NCBI GenBank assembly: GCA_025331125.1
Contig: JAOALB010000151.1
Location: forward strand, 62,001-126,000
Length of the DNA stretch: 64,000 nt
Direction of reading: 5' to 3'
Source: Mycogone perniciosa
Taxonomy: Eukaryota > Ascomycota > Sordariomycetes > Hypocreales > Hypocreaceae
The notes under the pieces were generated by a model that worked only from the letters and a program-made list of their open reading frames with translations, was not told the origin of the DNA and searched no databases. Below are positions 12,001-22,036 of the stretch, one piece after another (position 1 is the stretch's first letter; each line of letters opens with the position of its first letter). The position numbers and the translations under genes were made by a program.

Positions 12001-12470
12001 TAGTTGGATCTTACCAGCTTGGAGTGGCGCTCTCGCAACTGTGAGAGTAGAATTTGTCCAATCTGCTGAGCTGTCTTGACCGGTGCGTCCATGAGCCTGT
12101 CTGAGTTGTAGGAAAAGCTAAGTATGCGAGCACGGTTGAAGTCGGGAGCCAATAAATTCTTGAGCAGATGGACACTCTTCATGTCTTTGGTCATGCCCAA
12201 GCTTTTGGCCCTCCATGTGTGCTCAGGATGAGCTCCGAGTCCGTGTACAGCGACAATTCTAGGTATAAAGTCTGAGCATTGAAAGCAACGAAGATGGATC
12301 GTGCAGGTATCTTCTTACTCCAAGGTGGGATTTTCTGGATCCGACAATACCTCAAGGCCATCGGGCCGGCAAGTCTTATTACGACGGCGGATCTTAACGA
12401 CAACGGGATAGAGCAAAATGGTTATGATAATTGTAGCCATAGTGGCCGCCCACGGAACCAAAGAAGTCAT
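9066..12470 (-). CDS. NLR-type receptor: SesB-like lipase, NACHT, HEAT repeats
   Basis: Fungal NLRs of this layout are linked to heterokaryon incompatibility and non-self recognition. Exons by eye: 12470-12319, 12258-12015, 11962-11909, 11844-11531, then a last exon to 9066. An N-terminal hydrophobic segment (about residues 8-24) is followed by a serine-hydrolase domain with VHGLG (about 55-59), nucleophile motif GHSFGG (Ser about 142) and DTDH (His about 268). The NACHT ATPase has P-loop GRAGIGKTT (about 394-402) and Walker B-like FVLDGLDEV. The C-terminus has near-identical 33-residue HEAT-like units and stops inside one. With a last-exon acceptor at 11452/11451 the frame is intact at about 1049 aa. 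The family-typical junction (acceptor at 11475) would need a frameshift near 11560, so the gene may be mutated or unusually spliced. Confidence 0.8.
9086..9382 (-). repeat. 99-bp tandem repeats encoding HEAT-like units
   Basis: Units start at 9086, 9185 and 9284 with an exact 99-bp period. The first two differ at about 10 of 99 positions by my count; the third is more diverged. Each encodes a 33-residue unit with the pattern RWAAA-ALGRQSNL. High similarity between neighbouring units is typical of NLR repeats that turn over by unequal exchange. Confidence 0.85.
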
Positions 12471-12993
12471 GGCTCCACACTCTGTTAACGGGTGTGTAAA
12501 GGGCTTGAAAAATAGGGCGTAGGCGTGCAATTTCGTAATCGAGTTCTCGAACGAAGACGGCTCGGTGTCGCAGTTAGAGCACTTGCAGAAGGTGAAGTTG
12601 CTGATGGGAGATCTACAGTAGATTCATGTCGTTGGGCATGGAGGAGTCAGGCGGGATGCAACCAATGAGGCGATTGGATGCTACCCAACATCAGCATTGG
12701 GGGGCCAAGAGCTGGTTGATGCAGGTGAAGGTGGGGAAATGTGGCTGAGGTATCAGCAATATTATTTCAACCTTGAAGTCGTATAATGCTGTATTGATGG
12801 TGGACCAAGTGGAAATATTCGTACAGACTCATATCTATCTGGATTTGAGCCATGGCACTGTAATGGCACTGTTGATGCACTGTAGCGTCCCACCAACCTG
12901 CAACAATTCAAGCCCACAGCTAAATCTACTCTCAACCTTAATTGCCAGAACCTATTAGAAGCATCTCCTCGTTATTCTTTGACTGGGCGGAGA
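12471..12993. promoter_or_regulatory. Divergent intergenic region, NLR and DUF6914-like gene
   Basis: About 520 bp between two divergent start codons, so it must hold both promoters. I see no clear TATA box or recognisable operator. Small open frames here overlap the NLR leader and look spurious. Confidence 0.4.
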
Positions 12994-13573
12994 ATGGTTT
13001 CAAACAAGAAACGGTTATACATTGCCCTATACCCTAGTGGTGTTGTCAATAACGACGAACGACGGTAAGCAGTGAATTTCACCCTCTACTCTGTCCTACT
13101 CTGGTCTTATTACTCCCTGCAGATACCACTGGGGATTTCTTGTCGGCCCCAAAGTCGAAGACAAGGCCCAGGTCCCCGGCATGCGATACCACGTCAAGAA
13201 CCACCCTCTCCAAGGTTGGGTATACGAGGAAATTCCTCTGCTTAACGTGCAGAGCACTACCAATCTCCTTGCCCGCGTCGTGATTGCGAAGATCAAAGAC
13301 GAAAAGAGGCTCGCCAAAATCTTTCGCGAGACACCGATTGTCCAAAACGACCCTGCCTGGCGTTGCCGCACCTGGGTAGCTGATGCCCTGTCGAGGATGC
13401 AAAAGGATGACAAGGCTATTGGAACCGCACAACTGGACTGGGTTGAGATTGAGGCGCTGGCTCGCGACTATGTAGCGACGAAAACTGCTGCTGGGAGGTA
13501 TTTAGAGACCACGGATATGATCCTTCCGAAGCCGACATGGGATATGCTTGAAGGGAGAGAGATTATCGCCTAG
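12994..13573 (+). CDS. Small conserved fungal protein, DUF6914-like
   Basis: A 173-residue protein from two exons, 12994-13064 and 13123-13573, joined across a 58-bp intron (donor GTAAGC, acceptor CTGCAG). The N-terminus LYIALYPSG followed by RYHWGFLVGPK fits a widespread fungal family of small proteins (DUF6914 as I recall it), whose function is unknown. The middle has a PIVQNDPAWRCRTWV-type segment and the C-terminus a short helix-rich part. No signal peptide or membrane segment is seen. Family membership comes from memory of the N-terminal pattern and is moderate in certainty; the gene itself is well supported by the clean splice. Confidence 0.75.
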
Positions 13574-13634
13574 ATCCGAACAAATGCTGTGATGTATAGT
13601 TAGGAGCTGTACCAGCCCTGTCAATGCGTGCCGC

Positions 13635-14513
13635 TTAGAAGTCCCCCCACCACCTCTGGCGCGTTATATCCATCTGTAACTCCTCAGTATACGGAGCTAG
13701 GAACTTGACAAGCATACCTTGCCACGCCTCCCTAGTTCTATTACCATACCACGCAGAAGCATACTCCCAGTAGTAGGGATACCACCCCGCAAACTCCCAG
13801 TCAATGATACTGGCGACCTGGTTCCCACGCACTAGAATGTTAAAGGGGTTTAAGTCTCCGTGCGTAAACACGGGAGGAGGCCATGGCCCATCTTGTTTTG
13901 TCACCATTTCTCTGATTTCTACCCAATCCTGATCGTTTTGGCGATTTGGATGTTCTTCTGGCCGAAGTCCGTCACGTATCCAGAGGTGGAACTCCTGAAT
14001 CGTCTTGAATGGTCCAAACCTGGGTCTGGAACGGGGAATGCGGGAGTCGCGCAAGGACCCACCAAAGCAGCTCTCGACTGCTATCCCTGGTGAGGGAATT
14101 GTCCTTAATTCGTCCAATATGCGCCGAAGCTGCATAAAGATACTCTCGAGATCTTCATCAGAGAGTGTCTTCCATGCTTTGGGGAGGGGTTCCGCCTGAA
14201 TGCGTTCCATGACGATATAGGCCTGATTTCTATAGACGAAAGAGCAATGCACGCGTGGCACAGGAATAGAGGTCTTGGCAGCGACGAAGCTCAGAGTAGC
14301 GGCTTCGGTAAGATGGACAAACGGCCCAGTTTTGACGATAAGGCGTTTGGAGATTGGATAACAGGGGCCACTGCGTCGGTAGAATCGTGCAGTAGTCTTG
14401 AGCGCGAGGAGGGTAAATAAACGACGGAGAAACGAATTATTGACAGCCAAGTGGTCGGTGTTCTCATGCTGGGTGGCTGTAGTGTCGATGGGGGGGGTAT
14501 ATGATGCCGACAT
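13635..14513 (-). CDS. APH-family phosphotransferase-like kinase
   Basis: Single-exon protein of 292 residues. The kinase-fold signature is clear: catalytic loop HGDLNPFNILV at about 217-227 (Asp219 and Asn224 expected to be essential) and the metal-binding IIDWEFAGW at about 234-242. An N-lobe hydrophobic strand IVMERI lies near residue 103. Fungal genomes carry many such proteins; members act on small molecules such as aminoglycosides, choline or unknown substrates. The substrate here cannot be told from sequence. It is convergent with the DUF6914-like gene, with only about 60 bp between the stop codons. The start is the first ATG of the frame. Confidence 0.85.
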   Translation of the reverse strand: MSASYTPPIDTTATQHENTDHLAVNNSFLRRLFTLLALKTTARFYRRSGPCYPISKRLIVKTGPFVHLTEAATLSFVAAKTSIPVPRVHCSFVYRNQAYIVMERIQAEPLPKAWKTLSDEDLESIFMQLRRILDELRTIPSPGIAVESCFGGSLRDSRIPRSRPRFGPFKTIQEFHLWIRDGLRPEEHPNRQNDQDWVEIREMVTKQDGPWPPPVFTHGDLNPFNILVRGNQVASIIDWEFAGWYPYYWEYASAWYGNRTREAWQGMLVKFLAPYTEELQMDITRQRWWGDF

Positions 14514-15606
14514 GGTGAGGAGAACGGAGTATTAAGGCAATAATATAGTATTAAGGAATAGCTGCAAGTAGTACTCCGTAATAGTATTGAGATGATTGAA
14601 GCGCTTGGACGATTATGTGATATATGGATATAATAATAACCGTAGTGTACGAAGTAATACACTTAACCGGTGCGAAGAATATGCAAGTATAGAGGTTTCT
14701 CTCACATGCTCCTACACAAGATGTCGCGCATGCTCCCCCACATTGTTTGAATGGGGGGGATCGATCCGGAAGAATTCATATTATCACATCACTCTGTCCT
14801 TGTCCGCATCGCAATTGACTTTAGAATGGAAACCGAAAACTATCCATCAATCGATTCAGCAAATCGAGCCCTGCATACCATACCCCAGGCACGGAACCGC
14901 ATGGATGTCAAGTTCTTTTGTCAACCTGGTCTTCAGCCCAAACATCACCATGCGCATAACAAACGTTATCACTTCGTATACTACGGAGTACTCCGTATCA
15001 AGGTCAAAATCGTGTCTGCCAGTCAACCAAAGCGGAAACCGAGCCCTAGCCAGGGTCTTTTGTCCGCCCCGAATAGGCTCCAGCTGACATTATGCCAATG
15101 ATTATGGTTATCTTCCCGCATAACCGCCAAAAAATGCCTTATGGAGCAAACTTGCTTTGCAGGGCCTCGACCAAGCCAAGCCAAGTTAAAAGCTGACACG
15201 TGAAAAGCTGGACCAATTAGCGCTTCAAGAAGCCGTCGTACCTGCGGAAATGGGCATGATAGCCGAAGCCGTCTCCGCTGTCTTCGCACAGCTCTCGTAC
15301 TCTCTCTCCGGGGTTGATTTGCCAGTCGGGCAGCCCCAATTGATAAAAACGTGCAAAGAACGAATGGATCTACTCGTACAGGTCCTCGAGATGCCAAGAC
15401 CGATAGATAGTATGGAAGCAAAATGCTACCTCACCAGCGCAGTGAGACCTTGGCGACGCACAGGGAGCGCGTTTGTGGACTTGCTACATACATTACCCGG
15501 CTTGCGGGAGGGTACAAATACCTGATGGGCGCCAATTCTTCCCCAGATCTGTCTCGCTCTTGATGGTGAGGGTAGAGGCTCAGTTCGAAAGGCGACGATA
15601 ATCACT
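14514..15606. promoter_or_regulatory. Divergent intergenic region with TACGGAGTA motifs
   Basis: About 1.1 kb between the start codons of the APH-like gene and the secreted nuclease. It carries TACTCCGTA at 14572-14580 and the perfect 16-bp palindrome TACGGAGTACTCCGTA at 14982-14997, preceded by ACTTCGTA. Small open frames here have no recognisable content. Confidence 0.5.
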
Positions 15607-17612
15607 ATGAAGGTTCTTGCGACTCTCGTTGCGGCTGTGGGCGCCGCCGCCGCCGTCTCCATTGCCGAGATCAATGGCAATAGATATCTGTCGCCCTACA
15701 AAGACAAAAACATCACCGATATCAACGGCCTGGTGACGGCCATTGGCACCAATGGCATCTTCCTGAGGTCCACGGAGCCCGACCAGGACCCCGCCACGTC
15801 TGAGGGTCTCTTCGTCTTTGGCAGCTCGGTTGGCAAGTCTGTCAAGGTTGGTGATATCATCACCCTCAATGGGCAAGTCACTGAGTACAGGTATGTATTT
15901 GTGTCTTCTAATCATCAAAACTCAAAGCTGATCCAAAAAAAAAACAGGTCGAATAATGCGTACATCCACCTGACCGAGCTCACCAAGCCTGCCGGCATCA
16001 AAGTCCTGTCATCGGGTAACAAAGTGACTCCCCTCATCATTGGCGTCGACACTCTGTCACCCCCAACACAGGAGTTCTCGAGCCTTGATGAGGGCGGCAT
16101 CTTTGGCGTCCCCAATGGTGTGGCCAATGTCTCCGACAGCAACCCGAAGCTCGATCCGACCACCTATGGTCTCGACTTTTGGGAGTCTCTCGTTGGCCAG
16201 CTCGTCACTATCAAGGACGCCTACCAGCTCAACCGACCCAACAAGTATGGTGACGTCTGGGTCCGTGGCAACTGGAAAGTCACTGGTCTCAATGGCCATG
16301 GAGGTCTGACTATTCTCGAGGGTGGTACGTGTGCTTGCGTTCGCTGCATTCTTAATCTTATCTTCTGACTATGTCGTACAGATGCCAACCCGGAGGCCAT
16401 TACCATTGGCACTCCTCTTGATGGTTCCAAGAATCCCACTGACACTAGACTGGGCGATTACCTCGGCGATATTACTGGTGTCGTCTACAACGACTTTGGC
16501 TTCTACCGAGTGCTGCCGCTCACTCGCGTCTCCTCGCTCAAGAATGCCACTACCGACTTCCCGGCTGCTACTTTTAGCAGCAGCGGTAACTGCCTTGGTA
16601 TCACTGTCGCTGACTACAATACCGAGAACTTGATGCCTAACTCAGCTCACCTGCCCCGTGTCGCCGACCATATTGCCAACAAGTTGCGCAATCCCGACCT
16701 CATCTTCCTTCAGGAGGTCCAGGATAACTCTGGCGACAAGAACGACGGCGTGGTTTCCGCTAACGTCACCCTGGCTACCCTGGCTGCGAGAATCAAGGCA
16801 CTTTCTGGTGTTGTCTATGACTTTGCCCAAGTCGACCCCGTAGATGGTAAGGACGGCGGCCAGCCTGGAGGCAACATCCGCCAGGCCTATTTCTACCGAC
16901 CAGATGTCATTCAACCATACAAGCCCAACCAAGGCGGCGCTCTCGACGCTAATGTGGTTCTCGACGGCCCTGAGCTGAAGTACAACCCTGGCCGTATTGA
17001 CCCTACCAACTCTGCCTTTGATGCCAGCCGAAAACCCCTGGTTGCCCAGTGGAAGATTGTCAAGGGTACCCGCAAGATCTTCTTCACCATCAACGTCCAC
17101 TTTGGCAGCAAGGGTGGCTCAAGCTCCCTGGAGGGCGATATCCGGCCACCGCTCAACGGAGGCATTGACAAGCGAACACAACAGACTACAATCACCGCCG
17201 TGAGTGCTTTATCCCCACTTCGCCTCACCCATAATATGAACAGTACCGCTAACAACTTTGGGTGTAGAACTTCGTCGCCGAGATCCTCAAGAAGGACCCC
17301 AAGGCTCACATCATCGTTGCTGGCGACTTCAACGAGTTCACTCAAGTCCAGCCCATGACCATTTTTGCATCCAAGTCCGGCCTCAAGGACCTCGACGAAA
17401 TTGCTGGCATCGATCCCGTCGAGCGCTATACGTATCTCTTCGACATGAACTCCCAGGCATTGGACCACATGTACGTGAGTCCTGCGATCAACAAGGGCGT
17501 GGAGTATCAGCACTTGCACTTGAACACCTGGCAGAACTTTGCGAGCCAGGTCAGTGATCACGATCCTAGCATTGCGAAGTTGAACCTTTGTGGGTGCTCT
17601 TCCAAGGCGTGA
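15607..17612 (+). CDS. Secreted endonuclease/exonuclease/phosphatase-family nuclease
   Basis: About 607 residues from exons 15607-15890, 15948-16324, 16382-17199 and 17268-17612; all junctions keep frame. A signal peptide (about residues 1-17, MKVLATLVAAVGAAAA) is followed by an OB-fold-like N-terminal part. The C-terminal half is an EEP nuclease domain: YNTENL near 299, IFLQEVQD near 328 (metal-binding Glu), AGDFNEF near 512 and SDHDPS near 590 (catalytic Asp/His). This arrangement matches extracellular nucleases of the ExeM/NucH type. Inferred role: digestion of external DNA for nutrients or against extracellular DNA. The last residues are cysteine-poor and end CGCSSKA. Exact substrate is not known. 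Confidence 0.88.
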
Positions 17613-17909
17613 TGGGTGTATATGATTGGGATGAATGTATATGATCAGAGATGGATATGAATGCATGTATATAATCTCGTTGCATGATGATGAATAGATG
17701 AACATGATCATTTCTAAGACGAACATGACATCATTTGGCGGACCTCGTCATCAATGGTAAAAGATCATGTGTGAGTAAATGTGTGTGCAATAGATAAATT
17801 CTTTTCACCCAAAGCCAACGTGGCTCGGACCGTAGACCTAATAAAATAATACTTACAATATTCATAAATGGCTCTAACTTTTCTCATCCAAACCACTGAT
17901 ACAAAACTG
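17613..17909. other. Convergent 3' region, no gene
   Basis: About 300 bp between the stops of the secreted nuclease and the DUF2461 gene. It holds runs of ATGTATATGAT-type sequence just after the nuclease stop and nothing coding. Confidence 0.6.
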
Positions 17910-19354
17910 CTATTCATCTTCCCCAGCATCACCATCCTCTTGCTCTTCCTCATCATCACTATCATCGTCATCAAAATTCGGATCAGGCATGACAATGCTA
18001 TTCAAAAACGTAACCTGGTACCATCATTAGAACATTTTCAAGCACACAACACACACCACTTCAGCCAAGGGAGATGATATGGGGACAAAGACGTACAAAG
18101 CCAGATAACCCCCTCACAATTTCAGCGATTTTCTCCTGCGCATCACCGCTGCAGAAAAAATCATCACCAATCTTGGCACTGATTGTATGATTCCTCAACT
18201 TCAAGAGTTCAATATCGCGATGCGTAACCTCATACCCCTAACATGACGTCAGACCACCCCCCATAACTACAGAGTCGGGGCAAACTTACCATGGGCTTTT
18301 TCTTCAGTGCGTTCACCTGATTCATCCCCACATATGCCTTGATAGCTTTCTCTGGCCCTGCACTCGCTTTCACTTCTGGGAAAAACGCCTTCCTGAAGAG
18401 CGGATCGCTAAACGCACGCTGCCACCGACGTGGCCGCTCGTCGATGCTCTGGCGCAGTTTTTGTATATACTGCGCGTCGGGGTACCACAGCCCTCCGGCG
18501 ATGAAGCTTGCTCCGGGCTCGCAGTGGATGTAGTACATCGCGTAGGGTCCTTTGCGGCCTGTTCGGGACCAGGCGGCAGAGAAGTGCGGCTGTTCCCTGG
18601 TTAGATGTGTAAGGAGTGAAAAATGGGAGATTGACATGCCTTGTATGGGGTGGGGTCTTTGCTGAAGCGAATGTCGCGGTGGATGCGGAAGATGACATCC
18701 TTGGCTGGTAGTTCTGGGATGGTCTCATCGATCTCGATGAGGGTCTGGGTGGTAGTCTCGACGAAGGATTGCCAATCCTTCAAGGCCCTTCTATATTCGC
18801 CGTCATGTGCTATCCGACTGTCAGCGTGCCGATATCTCAGAGGGGCTTTCAGGTGAACGATACTAACATTTTAACCACGGTCTGTTGTTATTCGCTTTCA
18901 AATCCCCCAGGAACAGCATCGTATTCCGATGGATGTTATGATCCTCATACTCCACTCCTCCAGTATCTCTCATCTTTTCCAGCGGAAGAATCTCAACTTT
19001 CCGCACTCCATCATCATCATCCTCTTCCTCGGGCTCATCTTTATATTTCTCCGCATCTGAATCTTCCTTAGCAGGCACCTGTTGCTTCTTCGCCGGGCGC
19101 CCGCGCTTCTTCTTGGGTGGCAAATCCTCCTCTTCAGGCTCTTCTTCATATTGCTCCCCATCAGACTCCTCCTTGGCAGGTTGTTTCTTTGTTGCCGGCC
19201 GGCCACGTTTTTTCCTCACTGGTAACTCAACTTCTTCAGCTTCATTGTCTGAATCCGCAAAATATGAGCTCTTCTGCAGTGTGCTGGACAGACGACCAGA
19301 GCGGCGAGTGCCGATTGGCTCCGGCTCCGGGGCGGAGCGTTTGCGGGCTGGCAT
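17910..19354 (-). CDS. AT-hook and DUF2461-domain protein
   Basis: About 400 residues from five exons: 19354-18868, 18809-18640, 18589-18290, 18237-18097 and 18014-17910. The N-terminal third is charged and carries two AT-hook-like cores (KKRGRPA) in acidic surroundings, suggesting chromatin or DNA contact. The rest is a DUF2461 domain: FLGDLKANNNRPW, then RIHRDIRFSKDPTPYK, then an FSAAWSRTG block and a PGASFIAGGLW segment. The C-terminus is very acidic. DUF2461 proteins occur from bacteria to fungi with no settled function. The second intron appears to use a GC donor (GCATGT at 18639) and an AG at 18590, which gives the family-typical PHFSAAW junction. The first intron (donor GTTAGT) restores an SHDGEYR segment. 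Confidence 0.85.
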
Positions 19355-19750
19355 AATGAATGGGCACTTTGTGAAGCGGCTCCAGAGAGTAATGAATATA
19401 GATAGACACTACACGAGTATGACTTATCTCGTCAAGAATGGACAATGAGGTTGACCGTGAATGTCGTCATTACTAATCTGCTGATCGCGACAGCGCGTCG
19501 TTTCATCCCGAGATGAACCGCGCTGTCACGTGAGAGTGTTGAAGGGAAAGACGAGATACGATCTTGGCATGTTTAATCATCATCCATCATCTGCCTTCAT
19601 TACCAACGATCGCAAAATCAGTATGATACCTGTCTTCCGAAGCTTCATTCGAAGCTGAGAAATTCCTTTATTGTCTCTGGAACACTATCAACTCTTCTGT
19701 GATTGCTAACAGCCAGCCTCTTGATTGCCCCTTGGCCATGTTCGACCTGC
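19355..19750. promoter_or_regulatory. Intergenic, promoter of DUF2461 gene
   Basis: About 400 bp holding the DUF2461 promoter and the 3' end of the unrecognised gene at 19751. A TCACGTGA-like element lies in GCTGTCACGTGAGAG near 19525. Nothing coding is seen. Confidence 0.4.
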
Positions 19751-21268
19751 TTAGTTCCCACCAGAGGGTAGCGTGATCTCATTCGCCCTCTCAACACTTC
19801 TCATAATCTTCCTCAAGAACGCAATATCCCTCGTCTTGGACGCGCTCCACTTATTCGCCATATCCTCTGCATTCTCTCCCTCAGGGCCTATCGCCTCCGT
19901 CACCATAGCGCACAATCTCACCACGGCCATCATCCTATCCCACTCACCATTGGGGATAGCCTGAGACTCCTCGGGCAGGTATATGATGTCCATGACTTTG
20001 TAGAGCCGCTGTGGGAAGGACATGGGGCGGATTTGCTCTGACCTGCAAAATTGAACGAGTTTCCTCTTGTAAGTGGCCCAGTTGGATTCCGGGATCATGG
20101 AAATATCCTTGGTCATGTGGAAAAGTGCACCCTCGAGGGACTGGAGACGAGTCTCTGTGATTGCGGGTTCGAGGGAGGCCATTTGGCCATCCAGGATGTC
20201 TTTCAGTTGGTCAAGACCCTTGAGCAAAGATGGCTGGAAAGACTCCCAGGTTTGGGGCGTGGTCTCCGTTGCTTCAGTGACCATCTTGGCAATCAGTTCG
20301 GTCTGGAGATCTTCGTCGTGAATAATTTCTGCAGCAGTTTGAGTTTTAAACTTGTTCCTGTTCTGGGCAATGCCAACGGATGGCTCCAGTGAATAGTGAT
20401 TGTCAACTTCCCCATGTTGAGTGTTGGACGCATGGTCCTTCCGGGCGTTTTCAAAGACCAGCCCCCGCGGGTGATGATCATCGTCGTCAATATCCATGCG
20501 CATATCTTCGGGGATGTCGCTTGGTGAGCTCTGGTTCTCGGAAAGACCATGAACAGGCTGTGGGAAATATCTTGTGTTAGCATCTCTCCCATTGAATCCA
20601 CGGAGCAGTGGACTTACTGCTTGAACGGGGGGGAACCCCTCGTGATGCGATACCACGGGCTGGCTAGCTACCGGGAATAGCATCTTGCCACGGGTAGCAG
20701 GATTCATTGTCGTCTGCTCCTCGGCAGCTGTGACAGCTTCTTCTGTGTGCAGATCGGTATCCTGATTCTCTTCGACAATCGTCGCAGCGGGTGAAGGGTA
20801 CGTCTGCTGTAGCCCAGTCGTCTCAGCCTCCTTCACAGGCGTTCTCACGTCGACCTTGATCTTGATCTTCCTCTTCTTCGGCGTCACAGGAGCATGCCAG
20901 TTGCCAATTTCCCGCACGGCAGCGTGCTTTTTCTTTCGTCCCCTCTGCTCCTCGAAAGCCTTCTTCAGCACCTGAACAAGTTGCTCTCCAGCTGTTACCT
21001 GCTCCAATTTCTGATGCATAGAGTCATCAACTTTGAAGGTGCTGGGAGGCAGCTGGATAAACGTGTCCGGCTCAGAGCCGTCAGGCAGTTCGATCGGACA
21101 GCTGGCACGCGCCCTGGCAGCCGTCGTCTGGGAAACGGCAACAAGGAGTCGCAACACCTTGTCCTTGATGAAGGTGAATTCATCGTCGCTTTCGAAACCC
21201 TTTGTCGAGGCTTCTTGGAATAGTTCTCGAAGGCATTCGAGAAAGTCGCTTCCTGCGATGCGCGTCAT
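19751..21268 (-). CDS. Unrecognised fungal protein, 485-505 aa
   Basis: An uninterrupted frame from 21313; I prefer the second ATG at 21268 (MTRIAGSDFLE) because the first 15 residues look like leader sequence. I do not recognise a family. The N-terminal 100 residues look helical and leucine-rich. The middle has a basic patch (TPKKRKIKIKV), possibly a nuclear localisation signal, then a low-complexity acidic, glutamine- and proline-containing part with a DIDDDDHH run. The last 180 residues (TWESFQPSLLKGLDQLKDIL onward) look folded and helical. A 60-bp segment (20558-20617) has a perfect donor GTAAGT, branch GCTAAC and acceptor CACAG, is a multiple of three and has no stop, so it is probably an intron that the open frame reads through. 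Nuclear location is inference. Confidence 0.7.
   Translation of the reverse strand: MTRIAGSDFLECLRELFQEASTKGFESDDEFTFIKDKVLRLLVAVSQTTAARARASCPIELPDGSEPDTFIQLPPSTFKVDDSMHQKLEQVTAGEQLVQVLKKAFEEQRGRKKKHAAVREIGNWHAPVTPKKRKIKIKVDVRTPVKEAETTGLQQTYPSPAATIVEENQDTDLHTEEAVTAAEEQTTMNPATRGKMLFPVASQPVVSHHEGFPPVQAVSPLLRGFNGRDANTRYFPQPVHGLSENQSSPSDIPEDMRMDIDDDDHHPRGLVFENARKDHASNTQHGEVDNHYSLEPSVGIAQNRNKFKTQTAAEIIHDEDLQTELIAKMVTEATETTPQTWESFQPSLLKGLDQLKDILDGQMASLEPAITETRLQSLEGALFHMTKDISMIPESNWATYKRKLVQFCRSEQIRPMSFPQRLYKVMDIIYLPEESQAIPNGEWDRMMAVVRLCAMVTEAIGPEGENAEDMANKWSASKTRDIAFLRKIMRSVERANEITLPSGGN
20558..20617 (-). other. Stop-free 60-bp probable intron
   Basis: On the minus strand it starts GTAAGT, has GCTAAC about 20 nt before the end, and ends CCCACAG. 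Its length is divisible by three and it contains no stop, so spliced and retained forms would both be in frame. Confidence 0.65.
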
Positions 21269-22036
21269 GGTGAATCGATGTTGGAGGCGGATGTGAATAA
21301 ATGTATGCAGCACTTTTCAATGAAGGGGGGAGGTTGAGAGAAGTGAGTTTCTTTTGCAGTGTATGAGGAAAGGAAGAGAATCAGTTATCCGCTATGGGAG
21401 TTTTCTATTTCCCTCCATTTCATAAGGAAGGACATTGGTCGGTGAACTTGAGGTGAGTTGAAGCTTAGGCGCATCATTGTATAGGTAAGGTAATGAGAGC
21501 AAAGACTGAGCAGTTGACCAAAAGGAGATAATGTTTCTAACAACTTGCACAATCACGATTTGAGTTGGAAGTAATTAACTAAGTTATCTGTAGATGCAGG
21601 CATATAGACAGACCGCAGTCCGAGCTGATAGTCTAGGTATCGTTGAATTCGGCTGGTTGAAATCTGCCTTGCATCACCAGCGCGAAGGACTTTCACGGAA
21701 ACGAGTATAAGCAAATGGTACAACGAACCAGGACAGAAATGACCTGTGTAAATAAAACACAATCAATCGTCAGATGCAAATAATAGCAACACCAGATATT
21801 ACCCCTGAAATCCGCCATGACAGGTATACAGCGCATTGGGAGACAAGCTCCTCCAGATTCATGATGGACATGGTTTCATTTCGACACGTGGGTTCAAGAG
21901 TTCAATCTATGCGTCTACTTGACATTGCAGGCTGCATGTAGATTTTACCTAAGCCAGATCCAGCGCCATGACCGACAAAAACACCGGGGGAACTTCTGTG
22001 GTTCCTCTAAAAATGGAAATATGACATCTATACATT
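21269..22036. other. Intergenic: promoter of the unknown gene, 3' end of BiP gene
   Basis: About 770 bp between two genes on the same (minus) strand. It holds the promoter of the 19751-21268 gene and the BiP 3' untranslated region. No coding potential is recognised. Confidence 0.5.

Noticed and set aside
15250..15525. 91-codon frame upstream of the secreted nuclease
   Set aside because: It ends before the nuclease ATG, has no recognisable content and lies in the promoter region.
16911..17726. 271-codon minus-strand frame opposite the secreted nuclease
   Set aside because: It is a shadow of the well-supported plus-strand nuclease exons and crosses their introns.
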